From the NCBI GenBank assembly GCA_964514665.1, contig CAZESH010000242.1:1-6799 (forward strand): a stretch of 6,799 nt of DNA, read 5' to 3'. The DNA is from CAZESH01 sp964514665. Its GTDB lineage: Bacteria > Bacillota > Bacilli > Paenibacillales > KCTC-25726. The notes beneath the pieces are model-generated. The model searched no databases and had not been told where the DNA came from. It saw only the letters and a list, made by a program, of their open reading frames with translations. Position numbers and translations under genes: made by a program. Shown here in pieces: positions 6,056 to 6,799 of the stretch (the first letter of the stretch is position 1; the number at the start of each line of letters is the position of its first letter).

Positions 6056-6799
6056 ATGAAAGATCACTCCTTGCCTAAATATATGCAGTTAAAAAAAGAA
6101 ATCCAGTCTTGGATATTCACAGGTAAACTGAAACGGGATGATCAGCTTCCTTCCGAAAAGGAAATGTCGGATCGGTTTCAATTTAGCCGTCAAACGGTCA
6201 GACAGGCGATTGGTGATATGGTTCAGGCCGGGACGCTCTATCGTATTCAGGGTAAGGGGACATTCGTGGCAAACCAGGATGAGCGACCCGGAACCGATGT
6301 GACAACGATCGGCTTGATAACTGCCCATATATCCGAATATATTTTTCCTTTGATTGTAAGAGGGGCTGAGGCCACGCTTAGGGATAAAGGATACCGCCTG
6401 CTTTTGTCCGGAACGGCCAACGATAAAATCAAAGAGCGTGAGAGTCTGGAAATGATGATGCAATACTCTTTGAGCGGTCTGATCATTGAACCGACCAAAA
6501 GCGCGGAAGGGAACCCGAACCTCGATCATTACCTGTCTTTGGAGGCCAGGGGAATCCCTTATGTAATGACCAACGAGACCTATCCTGAATTGAATTGTCC
6601 TGTCATTAAAGTGGATGATGAACTTGGGGGGTTCCTGGCAACGGAGCACCTTATTCAGCTCGGTCATCGCAATATCGCCTGCTTTTTTAAAGTGGACGAT
6701 AATCAGGGGGTTAACCGCTTGAAGGGGTTTTTGCGGGCGCACCGCGAATATGATGTGCCGTTGTCTCCTGGAGCCGTAGTCAGGTATACAACTGAAAGT
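6056..6799 (+). CDS. araR: AraR-type GntR/LacI-hybrid transcriptional repressor (3' end cut by window edge)
   Basis: Sugar-responsive DNA-binding repressor. The frame stays open for 248 codons to the last base. Residues about 6-72 are a GntR-family winged helix: LPKYMQLKKEI, then LPSEKEMSDRF, the recognition helix SRQTVRQAI (44-52) and the wing GKGTFVA (66-72). From about 84 a LacI-type periplasmic-binding-fold effector domain begins (TIGLITAHISEYIFP), continuing through GLIIEPTKSA, GIPYVMTNE, ATEHLIQLGHRNIA and GFLRAHRE. This architecture, and many motifs (EPTKSA, DD..GG, GHRN, DDNQGV.R..GF..AHRE), match the Bacillus subtilis arabinose repressor AraR as I remember it, about 362 residues, so about 110 C-terminal residues are missing here. 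AraR is released from DNA by L-arabinose. Same strand as the GH42 genes but probably with its own promoter. Family assignment is strong; arabinose as effector is inferred from similarity, since the hinge and later ligand-binding residues lie outside the window. Confidence 0.9.
   Translation, partial: MKDHSLPKYMQLKKEIQSWIFTGKLKRDDQLPSEKEMSDRFQFSRQTVRQAIGDMVQAGTLYRIQGKGTFVANQDERPGTDVTTIGLITAHISEYIFPLIVRGAEATLRDKGYRLLLSGTANDKIKERESLEMMMQYSLSGLIIEPTKSAEGNPNLDHYLSLEARGIPYVMTNETYPELNCPVIKVDDELGGFLATEHLIQLGHRNIACFFKVDDNQGVNRLKGFLRAHREYDVPLSPGAVVRYTTES

Noticed and set aside
6089..6742. Minus-strand open frame (217 codons) opposite the regulator
   Set aside because: The + strand frame here encodes a clear AraR-like protein from a good ribosome binding site; the antisense frame has no family features.

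Overview
The window looks like a piece of a carbohydrate-utilisation locus from a Bacillota genome, most likely Paenibacillaceae/Bacillaceae. The evidence is strong purine-rich Shine-Dalgarno sites, tightly packed co-directional genes, roughly balanced base composition, and a GntR/LacI-hybrid repressor of the Bacillus AraR type. The genus cannot be fixed from the sequence alone.

Layout: four genes, all on the + strand. Three are consecutive, paralogous glycoside hydrolase family 42 (GH42) beta-galactosidases. The first (1-1953) is cut by the left window edge and lacks about 21 residues. The second (1985-3991) and third (4004-5974) are complete. Gaps of 31 and 12 nt, each holding a ribosome binding site and no terminator, indicate one operon. 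After 81 nt comes the start of an AraR-like transcriptional regulator (6056-6799), which runs off the right edge with about two thirds of its length present. A probable promoter for the regulator overlaps the last codons of the third GH42 gene.

All three hydrolases keep both catalytic glutamates and the four-cysteine zinc cluster, and the two complete ones have no signal peptide. They are therefore probably active cytoplasmic enzymes acting on short oligosaccharides imported by a transporter outside the window. The first two are close to each other. The third is clearly more divergent, and the loops expected to line the sugar-binding pocket differ among the three, so they probably divide up related substrates rather than provide dosage. 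An arabinose-type regulator next to galactosidases suggests that the substrate contains both galactose and arabinose (arabinogalactan, pectic side chains), or that one enzyme cleaves alpha-L-arabinopyranosides, an activity also known in GH42. This link is inferred from context.

No RNA genes, mobile elements or CRISPR arrays were seen. No stretch longer than 81 nt lacks a gene.
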